A DNA stretch of 64,000 bases from Stenotrophomonas koreensis (GCF_001431525.1 NZ_LDJH01000013.1:183206-247205), one strand, 5' to 3'. Positions 9,938 through 19,459 are shown, counted from the first letter of the stretch. Made by a program: numbers and translations. Notes: a model not told the origin generated them from the letters alone.

Positions 9938-10510
9938 CTAGCCAAGGACATCGGCTGCCGCCCAACCGGGCGGCAGCTGGATGTCGACCAGGCGCCAGCG
10001 CAGCTGCTGACGTTGAAAAATGAACACGGTGATGTGGCCGTCGCCATCCTGCCGGCTGGCGCTGAAGCGGTTGGCCGATTCGTAGCGCCAGTGGATCCGG
10101 GCAAAGGGTTGCGGTCTTGCCGGCGGCGAATGGGTGTCGGCCGTTTCAGTGTTGCCGGTGGCCTTGCGCCAGCCGCCCTGGCCGTGGAGCAGGGCGCTGA
10201 TGCCCAGCGGGGTGACCATGGTGTCGATACTGGCACCGACCAGGCCGGTGGCGGCGAGCAGGGCCAGCCCGCCCAGGCGGCTGGATTGCAGCTGCGGCCC
10301 GGCCGCATGTACCAACCGGTCAGCCAGTTGCGCCTTCAGGCTCACCCGCAGCGCGGCAAAGTCGACATGCCGTTCCAGCCTGGCCGGGTCACGTTGTGCA
10401 AGCGCCTGCTCGATTCCCCGCATTGCCAGCCAGGGGCCGGCCGCCCACAACGCCACCAATGCCAACAACAACGCCAGGATCAGGCTGAGCCACAGGCCGG
10501 GTCTGCGCAT
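9938..10510 (-). CDS. DUF2939-like membrane-anchored protein
   Basis: A 190-residue protein of unknown function. One N-terminal hydrophobic segment (residues 7-27, leucine/alanine rich) would anchor it in the inner membrane with the rest in the periplasm. The following stretch (RGIEQALAQRDPARLERHVDF) is typical of DUF2939, where a short helix pair follows the anchor. The start is the ATG at 10510, which has GGAG seven bases upstream on the minus strand; the same frame stays open much further upstream, through sbcD, but that part is a shadow. It is divergent from sbcD and convergent with the monooxygenase gene. Confidence 0.75.
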   Translation of the reverse strand: MRRPGLWLSLILALLLALVALWAAGPWLAMRGIEQALAQRDPARLERHVDFAALRVSLKAQLADRLVHAAGPQLQSSRLGGLALLAATGLVGASIDTMVTPLGISALLHGQGGWRKATGNTETADTHSPPARPQPFARIHWRYESANRFSASRQDGDGHITVFIFQRQQLRWRLVDIQLPPGWAAADVLG

Positions 10511-10657
10511 CACGTTGCTCCAGAACAGGGGCTGCCAGCCTGCCGCAACCGCAGGTGTCCTGCATGAATGCCGGTAAGCGGATTGCGCCGGTGCTGGGCC
10601 TGTCGCAGCCGGTGCGACACAATGCCGCGCTAATGTGGTTTTCCCCAAGGACGGCTC

Positions 10658-11875
10658 ATGCGTCTGCTGCACACTTCCGATTGGCATCTGGGCCAACACT
10701 TCTTTGGCAAGAGCCGCCAGGCTGAACATGCCGCCTTGCTGGCCTGGCTGCTGGAGCAGGTCGTCGTGCAGGCGGTCGATGCGGTAGTGGTGGCCGGCGA
10801 TGTGTTCGATACCGCCAGCCCGCCCAGCCATGCACGCGAGGCCTACCACCAGTTCGTGCTCGACATGCACGACGCCGGCGTGCAGCTGGTGGTGCTCGGT
10901 GGCAACCATGACTCGCCGGCGGTGCTGGGCGAGTCGCGCCAGCTGCTCGAACGCCTGCATACCCGGGTGGTGCCTTCGCTGGACCGGCCCGCGGCCGAGC
11001 ATGTGTTCGCGCTCAATGGTCGCGACGGCCAGCCCGGCGCGCTGCTGTGCGCGGTGCCGTTCATCCGTGCCCGCGAGGTGCGCCCGTCGCTGCCCGGACA
11101 GGAAACCGAAGCCGCGCGCCAGGACCTGGTTGCCGGGATCGCCGGCCATTACGCGGCCATCCACGCCGCGGCGCTGGCGCGCCGGCAGGCGCTGGGCCGG
11201 CCGCTGCCGATCGTGGCCACCGGCCACCTGACCTGCGTCGGCGCCAGCCGCAGCGAATCGGTGCGTGAGATCTACGTCGGCTCGCTGTCGGCCTTCCCGG
11301 CCGATGCCTTCCCGCCGGCCGACTACATCGCACTGGGCCACATCCACCGCCCGCAGCAGGTCAGTGCGTCGGGCCATATCCGTTACAGCGGCTCGCCGAT
11401 CGCGCTGGGTTTTGACGAGCTGGGCGTGGCCAAGCAGGTGCTGCTGGTGGACCTGGATGCGGCGGGGCTGCAGGCGGTCACGCCGCTGGAAGTGCCGGTG
11501 TTCCAGCCGCTGGCACGGATCAGCGCCACGCTGGCCAGGCTGCCGGCCGAGCTGGACGCGGTGGCCGCCACGCTGGCTGCTGGCCAGGTCGCCTGGCTGG
11601 AGGTGGAGGTTGTTGGTGATGAGCTGTTGCCCGACCTGCCGGCACGGGTGGCCGCACTGGTCGAGGACCGGCCGCTGGAAGTGCTGCGCCTGCGCCGCCG
11701 GCGTGCCAGCCAGCCGGCGCTGGCCCCGGTGCTGCAGGACCTGGACGAGCTGGCCCCGGCCGAGGTGTTCGAGCGCCGGCTCGCCGCCGAGCCCGCGCTG
11801 GAGGACGGACAGCGGCAGGCCCTGCGCGAGCGCTTTGCCACGGTCGTGGCCCGCCTCGAGGAGGGGGCGGCATGA
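10658..11875 (+). CDS. sbcD: SbcCD nuclease subunit D
   Basis: Mn-dependent nuclease subunit of the SbcCD (Mre11-Rad50-like) complex, which opens hairpins and trims protein-blocked DNA ends. The 405-residue protein shows all phosphodiesterase motifs in order: DWHLGQ at residue 8, GDVFD near 48, GGNHDS near 84, GHLT near 189 and GHIHRP near 228, followed by a C-terminal capping domain. Its stop codon overlaps the start of sbcC by ATGA at 11872-11875, so the two are translationally coupled. The pair converges on an operon carrying exonuclease I and a helicase. Confidence 0.96.
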   Translation: MRLLHTSDWHLGQHFFGKSRQAEHAALLAWLLEQVVVQAVDAVVVAGDVFDTASPPSHAREAYHQFVLDMHDAGVQLVVLGGNHDSPAVLGESRQLLERLHTRVVPSLDRPAAEHVFALNGRDGQPGALLCAVPFIRAREVRPSLPGQETEAARQDLVAGIAGHYAAIHAAALARRQALGRPLPIVATGHLTCVGASRSESVREIYVGSLSAFPADAFPPADYIALGHIHRPQQVSASGHIRYSGSPIALGFDELGVAKQVLLVDLDAAGLQAVTPLEVPVFQPLARISATLARLPAELDAVAATLAAGQVAWLEVEVVGDELLPDLPARVAALVEDRPLEVLRLRRRRASQPALAPVLQDLDELAPAEVFERRLAAEPALEDGQRQALRERFATVVARLEEGAA

Positions 11876-14800
11876 AGATCCTGTCGCTGCGCCTACGCAA
11901 CCTCAATTCGCTCAAGGGCGATGTCCATGTGGATTTCCAGGCACCAGCCTTTGCCGATGGCCTGTTTGCGATCACCGGGCCGACCGGGGCCGGCAAGACC
12001 ACGATCCTGGATGCGATCTGCCTGGCGCTGTATCACCGTACCCCGCGCTTTGATGCGCTCAGCGCCAGCGCCAACCCGCTGATGACCGAGCACACTGCCG
12101 AGTGCCACGCCGAGGTCGAGTTCCTCGCCCGTGGCCAGCACTACCGCGCCCGCTGGAGCCAACGCCGGGCGCGCAACCGCATCGACGGCAAGCTGCAGCA
12201 ACCCGACGCCGAACTGGCCCTGGTCGACCCGGCCGGGGCGGACGGTCGCGGCCGGATCCTGACCGAGAAGCTGCGCGAGAAGGAAGAGCTGGTCGAGGCG
12301 GTTTCCGGGCTGGACTACAAGCGCTTCACCCGCTCGGTGCTGCTGGCCCAGGGGGATTTCGCCTCCTTCCTCAACAGCGACGACAAGGAGCGTGCCGGGT
12401 TGCTCGAGCAGCTCACCGGCACCGAGGTCTATGGCCGGATCTCGGCCGAGGTGTTCGAGCAGGCCAAGCAGCAGCGCCAGGCGCTGGAACTGCTGCAGCA
12501 GCGTGCGGCCGGCCAGCCGGCGCTGGCGGCCGAGGCGCGTGCGCAGCTGCAGGCCGAGCTGGCGCAGCTGGAGGAGCAGCTGAAAACGGTGCAGGTGCAG
12601 CGCGATCAGGCCGCTGCCGCGCTGGCCTGGCGGCGTCAGTTTGAGGCCGCCGGCGTCGAATTGGCCCAGGCCCAGGCGACCCTGGCGCAGGCCGAGGCAG
12701 TGCTGGCCGATACCGCGGCCGACCAGGCCACGCTGGCGGCAGCCGCACCGGCCGAGCAGGCCTGGCCGGCGTGGCAGGCCAGCGAGCAGGCCGATGGCGC
12801 GCTGGCCGCCGCACGCCAGGCGCAGCGGCAGGCAGCCGAAGAACAGGCCGCTGCCCACGCCGCCGAGCGCGAGCAGGCCAGGCGGGTAGTGGCGATCGCT
12901 GCTGCGCAGGCGCAGGCCGCGCAGGCGGCGGTGGACACCCTGCAGCAGCAGCGCGATGAGGTTGCAGCGCTGCTGGCGGCCCATGCCGATGACGCTGGCC
13001 TCGGGGCCGCGTTGCCGGCCTGGCAGCTGGGTCTACAGCAATGGCGGGCCGCTGCCAGCACGCGCGAGAAGGCGCGCAGCGCACAGGCACAGGCCGAAGT
13101 CGAGGTCCAGGACGCCGGGCGCCGGCTGGCAGAGCAGCAGCAAGCGTTGTCGGTGCTGCAGCAGCAGCTGCCAGCGGCCGATGCCCGGGTGGCCGAGGCT
13201 GACGCCGGGTTGGCCGCGGTGCTGGCCGGGCAGACCGTCGCCGGCCTGGCCGAGCGCCGCGAGGTGCTGGCCGACAGATACCGCCAGCGCGCTGCGCTGC
13301 GTCCGTTGCTTGAGCGCCACCAGCAGGCAGGGCAGGTACTGGACGGGCTGCGTGCCGGGCACCAGCAGGCCGAGCAGGCTGCCGGCCAGGCGCAGCTGGC
13401 GCTGGGCCAGGCACAGGCGGAACTGGATGCGGTCACGTCCCGGCTGGTCGACAAGCAGCAGATCCTGCAGCTGCAGCAGACCGTCGCCGGCCTTGCCGCG
13501 CACCGGCAGCAGTTGTGCGATGGCCAGCCCTGTCCGCTGTGCGGCGCGCTGGAGCATCCGGGTATCGATGGCGATGTGGATGCCGCCTTGCAGGCTGCAG
13601 GGCAGGCGGTCGCCGCCGTCGAGGAAGAACACCGCCACGCGCTGCTAACAGTGCAGCAGGCGCAGGCCGGCCTGGCCCGCGCGCAGGCCCTGATGCAGGC
13701 GCGTGGCGAGCAGCTGGCGCAGGCGCAGGCGCAGTGGCAGGCCGATGCCGACACCCTGGCCAGCGCCGGCATGGCCGGCGTTGCGCTGGCGGTGCTGGAG
13801 GCCGAGCTCAGGCACCTGGAGGCCGACGGTCGCGCGCTACGCCAGCAGCTGGATCTGGCCCAGGCCGCAGCTGTGCGCCTGCAGCAGGCCCGCCATGACC
13901 AGCAGCAACTGCAGCAGCAGTTGGAAGCCGCATTGGTCACGCTGGCCCTGCATCGCGAGGTGCTCGAGCGTGCCCGGGTGCAGTGCGGCAGGCGCCAGCA
14001 GGAAAGCGCCGCTGCCGAACAGGCCTGGCAGAGCCAGGGCCGGGAGCTGGCCGCGCAGTGGCCGGCCGGTGTGCTTGACGCCGATCCTCAGGCCTGGCTG
14101 GAGCAGCGCCAGGCGCACTGGCAGCGTTACCAGGGCTGGACCGGCGAACACGAAGCGCTGGCCGCCGGCCTGCGCGGGCAGGAGCAGGCCGCCGCCGAGG
14201 CGGCGGCCCGGCTGGCACACTGGCAGCAGCGGCTGGGGGCCGAGGTTGCCGCAGCGGAAGGGCCGGCCAGCGGCACGCTGGAGCAGGCGATCGCGCAGTG
14301 GAGCGACGCCAGCGAGCGCGCCAGCCAGGCAGCGCAGCACGCCACCAACGCCCAGGGTCGCGAGCAGGCGCTGGCCGAAACAGCCGCCGGCTGCAGCGAC
14401 GCGTTGGCGCACGCGCTGGCGGCCAACGGGCTGGCCGATCTGGCCCAGCTGCAGGCACGGCGGCTGGCGCCAGAGCGCCGGCAGCAGCTGGAGCAGGGCA
14501 TCGAACAGGCGCGCCAGCGCCAGCAGCAGGCGGCGGTGGTCGTCGCCCAGCTGCAGCAGCGGGTGGCTGGCCTGCAGGCGCAGGCGCTGACCACGCAAGC
14601 CGAGCCGGAGCTGCGCGTCGCGCTCGAGCAGGTCCAAGTGCATTGGCAGGGGTTGGCCCACCGCCAGGGGGCGATCAGCGCGACGCTGGCCGCCGACGAC
14701 CAGCGGCTGGCCGAACTGGGCCAGCTGCAGCAGGCCATCGCCGCGGCGCAGGCCGAGCTTGACGTGTGGGAGCGCCTGAACGGCCTGATCGGCTCGCGTG

Positions 14801-15264
14801 ACGGCGACAAGTTCCGCACCTTCGCCCAGGGCCTGACCCTGGACCGGCTGCTGCTGCTGGCCAATACCCACCTGCAGCGGCTGGATGCCGGCCGCTACAG
14901 CCTGCAGCGCAGCGGCAGCGGGCTGGGCCTGCGGGTGGCCGACAGCTGGCAGGCGGACGTGGTGCGCGATGTGCGCACGCTGTCCGGTGGCGAGAGCTTC
15001 CTGGTCTCGCTGGCGCTGGCGCTGGGGCTGTCGGACCTGGTCAGCCACCGTACCCGGATCGAGTCGTTCTTCCTGGACGAGGGCTTCGGCTCGCTCGACC
15101 CGGACGCGCTGGACCTGGCGCTGGACGCACTGGATTCGCTCAATGCCCAGGGCAAGCTGATCGGGGTGATCAGCCATGTCGAGGCGGTCAAGGAGCGCAT
15201 CCCGGTACAGATCCGCGTGCGCAAGACCCGTGGCCTGGGCCACAGCGTGGTGCTGTTGCCGTAA
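11872..15264 (+). CDS. sbcC: SbcCD ATPase subunit C
   Basis: SMC-like ATPase of the SbcCD complex. Walker A is GPTGAGKT at residues 36-43. A long Gln/Ala/Glu-rich coiled coil follows, interrupted by the zinc hook CPLC at residues 554-557, where two SbcC molecules join through Zn. The second coiled-coil arm leads to the ABC signature LSGGESF and Walker B/D-loop DEGFGSLD near the C-terminus. At 1130 residues it is slightly longer than the E. coli protein (1048). The coiled coil is extremely rich in CAG codons, which produces long shadow frames on both strands. It starts inside the sbcD stop codon. Confidence 0.96.
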   Translation: MKILSLRLRNLNSLKGDVHVDFQAPAFADGLFAITGPTGAGKTTILDAICLALYHRTPRFDALSASANPLMTEHTAECHAEVEFLARGQHYRARWSQRRARNRIDGKLQQPDAELALVDPAGADGRGRILTEKLREKEELVEAVSGLDYKRFTRSVLLAQGDFASFLNSDDKERAGLLEQLTGTEVYGRISAEVFEQAKQQRQALELLQQRAAGQPALAAEARAQLQAELAQLEEQLKTVQVQRDQAAAALAWRRQFEAAGVELAQAQATLAQAEAVLADTAADQATLAAAAPAEQAWPAWQASEQADGALAAARQAQRQAAEEQAAAHAAEREQARRVVAIAAAQAQAAQAAVDTLQQQRDEVAALLAAHADDAGLGAALPAWQLGLQQWRAAASTREKARSAQAQAEVEVQDAGRRLAEQQQALSVLQQQLPAADARVAEADAGLAAVLAGQTVAGLAERREVLADRYRQRAALRPLLERHQQAGQVLDGLRAGHQQAEQAAGQAQLALGQAQAELDAVTSRLVDKQQILQLQQTVAGLAAHRQQLCDGQPCPLCGALEHPGIDGDVDAALQAAGQAVAAVEEEHRHALLTVQQAQAGLARAQALMQARGEQLAQAQAQWQADADTLASAGMAGVALAVLEAELRHLEADGRALRQQLDLAQAAAVRLQQARHDQQQLQQQLEAALVTLALHREVLERARVQCGRRQQESAAAEQAWQSQGRELAAQWPAGVLDADPQAWLEQRQAHWQRYQGWTGEHEALAAGLRGQEQAAAEAAARLAHWQQRLGAEVAAAEGPASGTLEQAIAQWSDASERASQAAQHATNAQGREQALAETAAGCSDALAHALAANGLADLAQLQARRLAPERRQQLEQGIEQARQRQQQAAVVVAQLQQRVAGLQAQALTTQAEPELRVALEQVQVHWQGLAHRQGAISATLAADDQRLAELGQLQQAIAAAQAELDVWERLNGLIGSRDGDKFRTFAQGLTLDRLLLLANTHLQRLDAGRYSLQRSGSGLGLRVADSWQADVVRDVRTLSGGESFLVSLALALGLSDLVSHRTRIESFFLDEGFGSLDPDALDLALDALDSLNAQGKLIGVISHVEAVKERIPVQIRVRKTRGLGHSVVLLP

Positions 15265-15301
15265 GCCCGGCCCGGCTGGCGGCGCGGCCGCTGGCCGGGC
15301 T
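15264..15301. terminator. bidirectional GC-rich hairpin between sbcC and helicase gene
   Basis: AGCCCGGCC (15264-15272) pairs with GGCCGGGCT (15293-15301) around a GC-rich loop that can itself fold. It sits exactly between two convergent stop codons and overlaps the minus-strand stop. No T-run is present on either side; it may be a REP-type element acting as a transcript end. Confidence 0.5.
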
Positions 15302-17235
15302 CAGTAGCCCTCGGGCATGGGCGTGGAGCGCAGGCGGTCCATGCCGTCGCCCGGCAGCCACAGCTCGTGCCTGGCGCGGGTCATGGCCTGGTAGGCGGCA
15401 CGGGCCGGGTGGTAATGCCGTTGCTCGACGCTGCGGTCAAAGCAGCAGGGGGTCAGGGCGACCACATCGGCTTCCAGGTTCTTGGCATGTTCGACCAGGC
15501 CCAGCAGCAGCGCCGCGTTGTCGGTATCGGCGCTGGCGGCGAGCAGGGCATCGAGCGCGGCCAGGCTGAAGCCGTCCTCGATGCGCTGGCGCAGTGCGCT
15601 GCAGCCAGCGTCCTGCAGCTGCTGGGCCGTGGCCTGCCACTGCATGGCGATCCTTGCCTGCTGCTGGCGATGGCGGTCGATCAGCCCCAGTGCCTGCTGG
15701 CGCAGCGCACGTGCGCTGGCCGGCAGGACCGCCACGCTCGCGGCCTGCGCAGCGGTGAGCTGCAGCAGGAAGTCCAGCAGCGCATCGGGGTTGCCGAACA
15801 CGCGCAGGCCTTCGCCCGGCAAGCCTGCGGGGTCGCTGTAGCTGCGGCGGGCGGTGATGTGCGAGCGCGAGGCGGCAAACCCCTGGGCCTGCGGATCATT
15901 GCCGCCCAGGGCCAGGGTGGTGTTGACCAGATGCTCGACCCCGTTGCCGATGCGTACCGACTGCCCCATCCAGACCTGCTGCACGCCGTGGCTCGGCCGT
16001 GGCTTGCCGCGCAGGCGCTGGTTGGGGTCGCCCATCTGCACGCAACCGCCCGGGTAGCGGGAGAACAGGTACTGCCAGGCCGGCTGCAGGTCGTGCGCCT
16101 CATCGATGATCAAGGTGCCAAAGTGCGCCGGGATCTGTGCCCCGGTCACCATCAGCCACTTGGCCAGGTGCACGATATCGACGCTGAGCAGGTGGCCGTG
16201 CACGGCCTGGCGCTGGAACATCTGCCGCCACAGGTGCTCGCAGCTGGCCAGCAGGTTGGCCGCCATGGGGCCGGACAGGCCGGCAGTGTCGCGGTTGATC
16301 TCGCGCAGGCTCAGCAGTGGTGAGTCAGTGTGGCACCAGCGCTTGATGATGCGCTGGCAGATCATCAGCACCTGCGCCGGGCTGTGCGCCCCCAGGGCCG
16401 GAATGCCGAGGATGCGGGCCTGTTCGGCCGGCGGGTAGGTGGCGCTGATGCGCCGGGGGACGAAACCCAGCTGCAGCCGCTGCGCATTGAGCTGCGCCAG
16501 TTCATGCGCCAGGCCCCACAGATGCAAGGCGCGCACGGTGTTGCCACTGGCCCTGGCGGCCTGCTGGAAACCGAACAGGTGGCCCTGGCTGGGAGCGATA
16601 TAGGTGAAGGCCGTGCCCAGCACCGCGGTCATGCGGTGGATCAGGTGGGTCTTGCCGGTGCCGGCATAGGCCTGCACCTGGATGTGCTCGCCATCGCCGG
16701 CGCTGATCACCGAGGCCACCACATGCTGGTCGCGGGTGCCGTGGATGGCCAGTTGCGGCCGTGGCCGGCGGCGGGCGTTGAGCGGTTCGGCCTCGGCCTC
16801 GGGCTCGGAGGACGGCGCGGCCAGGCGGATGGCAAACGGCTGCAGGCTGCCGCGGCAGGCCTGCTGGAAAGCCAGGTCATACAGCCCGTCGGCGCCACGC
16901 CAGGCCTGGCTGTGCATCAGCTCATCCGGCGCATAGGTGATGGCGGCGCCGGCCAGCTGGCGGTGGATCTGCTCAGGGGCACGGTCAGCCAGCTGCAGGC
17001 GCTGCTGCAGCAACGTCTGCGCGCCGTTTTCCGGTTGCTGCGCAAACAGCTGCTGGGCCTGGCGCAGCAGTACCTGCAGGTGGCTGTGCGATTGCGCCTG
17101 CTCCAGCTGTGCCATGACCACAAACAGTGCGGCCCGCTCCACCGGCAGCGGTGGCAGCCGGGCGTGCTCGAAAAAACCGGCTGCCGCGCTGGCGGTGATC
17201 GGCAGGTACAGCGGAACAAGCGCAGGACGTGACAT
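15301..17235 (-). CDS. superfamily 1 (UvrD/FBH1-like) helicase of unknown role
   Basis: A 644-residue SF1-type helicase. Walker A (AYAGTGKTHL) lies near residue 193, Walker B (LIIDEAHDLQ) near 377, motif III (QMGDPNQRLRG) just after, a motif V-like VEHAKNLEADVVAL near 580 and motif VI (AMTRARHELWLP) near 613. The AYAGTGKT form of Walker A is closer to F-box helicase FBH1 and related proteins than to UvrD/Rep. About 185 residues precede the first motif, with no domain I recognise. It starts 38 bases after the DUF2461 gene, in an operon headed by sbcB, which suggests a role in recombination or DNA-end repair. It is not RecB, RecD, UvrD or Rep by motif order and size. Confidence 0.8.
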   Translation of the reverse strand: MSRPALVPLYLPITASAAAGFFEHARLPPLPVERAALFVVMAQLEQAQSHSHLQVLLRQAQQLFAQQPENGAQTLLQQRLQLADRAPEQIHRQLAGAAITYAPDELMHSQAWRGADGLYDLAFQQACRGSLQPFAIRLAAPSSEPEAEAEPLNARRRPRPQLAIHGTRDQHVVASVISAGDGEHIQVQAYAGTGKTHLIHRMTAVLGTAFTYIAPSQGHLFGFQQAARASGNTVRALHLWGLAHELAQLNAQRLQLGFVPRRISATYPPAEQARILGIPALGAHSPAQVLMICQRIIKRWCHTDSPLLSLREINRDTAGLSGPMAANLLASCEHLWRQMFQRQAVHGHLLSVDIVHLAKWLMVTGAQIPAHFGTLIIDEAHDLQPAWQYLFSRYPGGCVQMGDPNQRLRGKPRPSHGVQQVWMGQSVRIGNGVEHLVNTTLALGGNDPQAQGFAASRSHITARRSYSDPAGLPGEGLRVFGNPDALLDFLLQLTAAQAASVAVLPASARALRQQALGLIDRHRQQQARIAMQWQATAQQLQDAGCSALRQRIEDGFSLAALDALLAASADTDNAALLLGLVEHAKNLEADVVALTPCCFDRSVEQRHYHPARAAYQAMTRARHELWLPGDGMDRLRSTPMPEGY

Positions 17236-17273
17236 CGTTCAATGATACCGGGCTGCTGCCGGCGTCGGCCGGA

Positions 17274-17960
17274 TCAGAACTCCAGGTCCAGCGCCGCGCA
17301 CAGGTAATCGATGAACGGTGCCAGCGTGGTGTAGTCGGCCACCAGGGTCTGGCGCAGCTGGGGGCTGCATATTTCCGCTTCGCTCAGTGCACGTGAATAC
17401 ACCCAGTTGCGCTGCTTCAGGTCCTCGATGAAGGGGTGGTCGGCCGGGTAGCCACGCGGCGGACGTTGCAGCTTCTCGTCCTGTTCCAGCACGAAGCGTG
17501 TGGTGATTGCCGGAGCGTGGGCGGCACGTTCCCAGCTGGCCGGGTTGTCGAAAATGAACTGGCGCACTTTCTGCAGGTTGGCCGGCTCCGGATGCCACAG
17601 CCCGCCGCCGAGGAAACAGTTGCCCGGCTGCAGGTGCAGGTAGAACAGCGGCACGATCTGCAGCCGGCGGTGTTCGTGGTAGAAGCGGCAGCCCTGCCAG
17701 CCCTTGTAGGGTGACTTGTCGTGCGAGTAGCGCGCATCGCGCTGGATGCGGTACAGCGAGCCACCGACCGTGCGCGGGTCGGCACGGAAGTGCGGGCTGA
17801 TCGCCTGGATGTCCGGGGCGATATCGGTGATCAGCTGCAGGAACGGCTGGCGCACGTGCTGCTCGTACTGCGCCTTGTGTTCGTTGAACCAAGCCTTGTT
17901 GTTGTTGGCCGACAACTGCGCCAGGAAGCGCAGGCTGGCCGCAGAGAAATAGCCGCTCAC
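17274..17960 (-). CDS. DUF2461 / TIGR02453 family protein
   Basis: A 228-residue cytoplasmic protein of a widespread family without known function. Family features seen are the N-terminal FLAQLSANNNKAWFNEHKAQYE stretch (split here only by its own length), the central RIQRDARYSHDKSPYK block near residue 80, and the GGGLWHPEP block near 118. The start is a GTG at 17960 that overlaps the sbcB stop as GTGA, so translation is probably coupled to sbcB. The coupling to a DNA-repair exonuclease and a helicase gives this family an unusual context here; nothing in the protein itself shows catalysis. Confidence 0.82.
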   Translation of the reverse strand: MSGYFSAASLRFLAQLSANNNKAWFNEHKAQYEQHVRQPFLQLITDIAPDIQAISPHFRADPRTVGGSLYRIQRDARYSHDKSPYKGWQGCRFYHEHRRLQIVPLFYLHLQPGNCFLGGGLWHPEPANLQKVRQFIFDNPASWERAAHAPAITTRFVLEQDEKLQRPPRGYPADHPFIEDLKQRNWVYSRALSEAEICSPQLRQTLVADYTTLAPFIDYLCAALDLEF

Positions 17961-19405
17961 AGGCTGGCCTCCAGGTCATTGCCCCAGGCATCGAGTGCGT
18001 CGAGCAGGGCGAGTTTTCCGGCATCGCCGGCATGTTCGCTGCGCAGGCGGGTGATCTCGGCGCGGTAGCTGTCCAGGCTGTACTCACTCATCGGGCTGCC
18101 TTCGGCCAGGCGCTGGCGGCGCCAGGCATTCCAGTGTGCACGCGCGGTTGGATCCAGGCTGTCGGGGAAGTTGCGCGCCTGGTAGCGCGCCAGCAGGGTC
18201 TTGAGCCGGCCATCACGCAGCCGCAGCGCGAATTCGCCCAGTGCCTGTGGCGGGCAGGCGCGCACGGCCGGCAGCAGGGCACGGTCGCCCTCGGCCAGGA
18301 AGCCGTCATACAGCGAGCCATCGGCGTCACCGGGCGGCAATGCCTCCTTGCCGGCGTAGACGCGGCGTACCTTCTCGGCGATTGCCGGCAGGTGCGGGGC
18401 CAGGGTGTCGATGCGTTGCTGGACCAGCTCCGGTTCGATCTGCAGCCGCGAAAAATCTGCCGCGCGCAGGTGTGCCCACTGGATCAGCGCCGGGCATTTG
18501 TTGGTATGTACTTCCTTCAGGCCGATCCGTGTCACGCCTTCGGGCAGGTCCTCGCGGCGGATGAACACGCGCTCGGCAATCGCTTCGGCCGGCAGCGCGA
18601 TCAATGCCTGCGGGTCCTCATCCAGGTCCAGCACGATGACCCGGCTGGCAATCTGCGGGTGCAGGGTGATCGGCAGCACCGGCGCGGCGCACATCCGGCT
18701 GGCCGGGTAGCGCATGGAAACGTGCAGCAGCGGTTGTGCGGCGCTGACATTGAGCAGGCCGGCGACATGGCGCTTGTCACGCAGTTTCAAGGCGTGTTCC
18801 CACAGCCGGGGCTGGTACTGCTTGAACAGCCGGGCCAGCGCGATGGTGGCATGCACATCGCTCAGCGCCTCGTGCGCATCGCCCACGCGTACCCCGTTGG
18901 CGGTGGCCAGGTGTTCGAGCTTGAACGAGGTGCCGCCGCCATCGGCGCGTTGCGGCCAGACGATGCCTTCCGGGCGCAGCGCGTGCATCAGCCGCAGCAT
19001 GTCCAGCAGGTCCCAGCGTGAGTTGCCGCCGCGCCATTCGCGCTCGTAGGGGTCAAAGAAGTTGCGGAACAGGCCGTGGCGGACGAACTCATCGTCAAAG
19101 CGCAGCGTGTTGTAGCCCAGCGTGCAGGTGCGCGGAGTGCTCATCAGGTCGCTGATGCGGGCAAACGCCGCCGCCTCGCTGACCCCGTCGGCCAGTGCCT
19201 GTTGCGGGGTGATCCCGGTGATCAGGGTGGCGATCGGCGAGGGCAGCAGGTCATCGGCCGGGCGCACGAAGAAGCTGTGCTCCTCCAGTACGTTCAGGGC
19301 GCTGTCGGTACGCACCGCGGCGAACTGGGCAATCCGGGTGCGGCGCGGATCCTGGCCGAAGGTTTCCAGGTCATAGAAAAGGAAACTGTCCTGGTGCATG
19401 GGCAC
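17957..19405 (-). CDS. sbcB: exodeoxyribonuclease I
   Basis: Digests single-stranded DNA 3' to 5', acting in mismatch repair and recombination. The 482-residue protein carries the DEDDh active site: Asp12 and Glu14 in FYDLETFG, a third acidic residue in YNTLRFDDEF near residue 105, and the His and Asp of HEALSDVHAT near 182. The C-terminal half is the SH3-like and helical part of ExoI. The ATG at 19405 follows a weak GGAGGGTG ribosome-binding site. It heads a three-gene minus-strand operon with the DUF2461 and helicase genes, facing sbcDC. Confidence 0.95.
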   Translation of the reverse strand: MPMHQDSFLFYDLETFGQDPRRTRIAQFAAVRTDSALNVLEEHSFFVRPADDLLPSPIATLITGITPQQALADGVSEAAAFARISDLMSTPRTCTLGYNTLRFDDEFVRHGLFRNFFDPYEREWRGGNSRWDLLDMLRLMHALRPEGIVWPQRADGGGTSFKLEHLATANGVRVGDAHEALSDVHATIALARLFKQYQPRLWEHALKLRDKRHVAGLLNVSAAQPLLHVSMRYPASRMCAAPVLPITLHPQIASRVIVLDLDEDPQALIALPAEAIAERVFIRREDLPEGVTRIGLKEVHTNKCPALIQWAHLRAADFSRLQIEPELVQQRIDTLAPHLPAIAEKVRRVYAGKEALPPGDADGSLYDGFLAEGDRALLPAVRACPPQALGEFALRLRDGRLKTLLARYQARNFPDSLDPTARAHWNAWRRQRLAEGSPMSEYSLDSYRAEITRLRSEHAGDAGKLALLDALDAWGNDLEASL

Positions 19406-19422
19406 CCTCCAGCAAACGGGTA

Positions 19423-19449
19423 AAGAAAAACGCCGGCCTCGGGCCGGCG
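19423..19449 (-). terminator. Rho-independent terminator after carbonic anhydrase gene
   Basis: CGCCGGCC (19431-19438) pairs with GGCCGGCG (19442-19449) around a 3-base loop; on the minus strand the stem is followed by TTTTTC. It separates the carbonic anhydrase gene from sbcB, so sbcB must have its own promoter in the short gap or depend on read-through. Confidence 0.8.
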
Positions 19450-19459
19450 CGGGGAAACG

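Noticed and set aside
9938..11377. 479-codon minus-strand frame reaching through sbcD
   Set aside because: Only the last 190 codons (from ATG 10510, with a ribosome-binding site) look like a protein; the rest is opposite sbcD.
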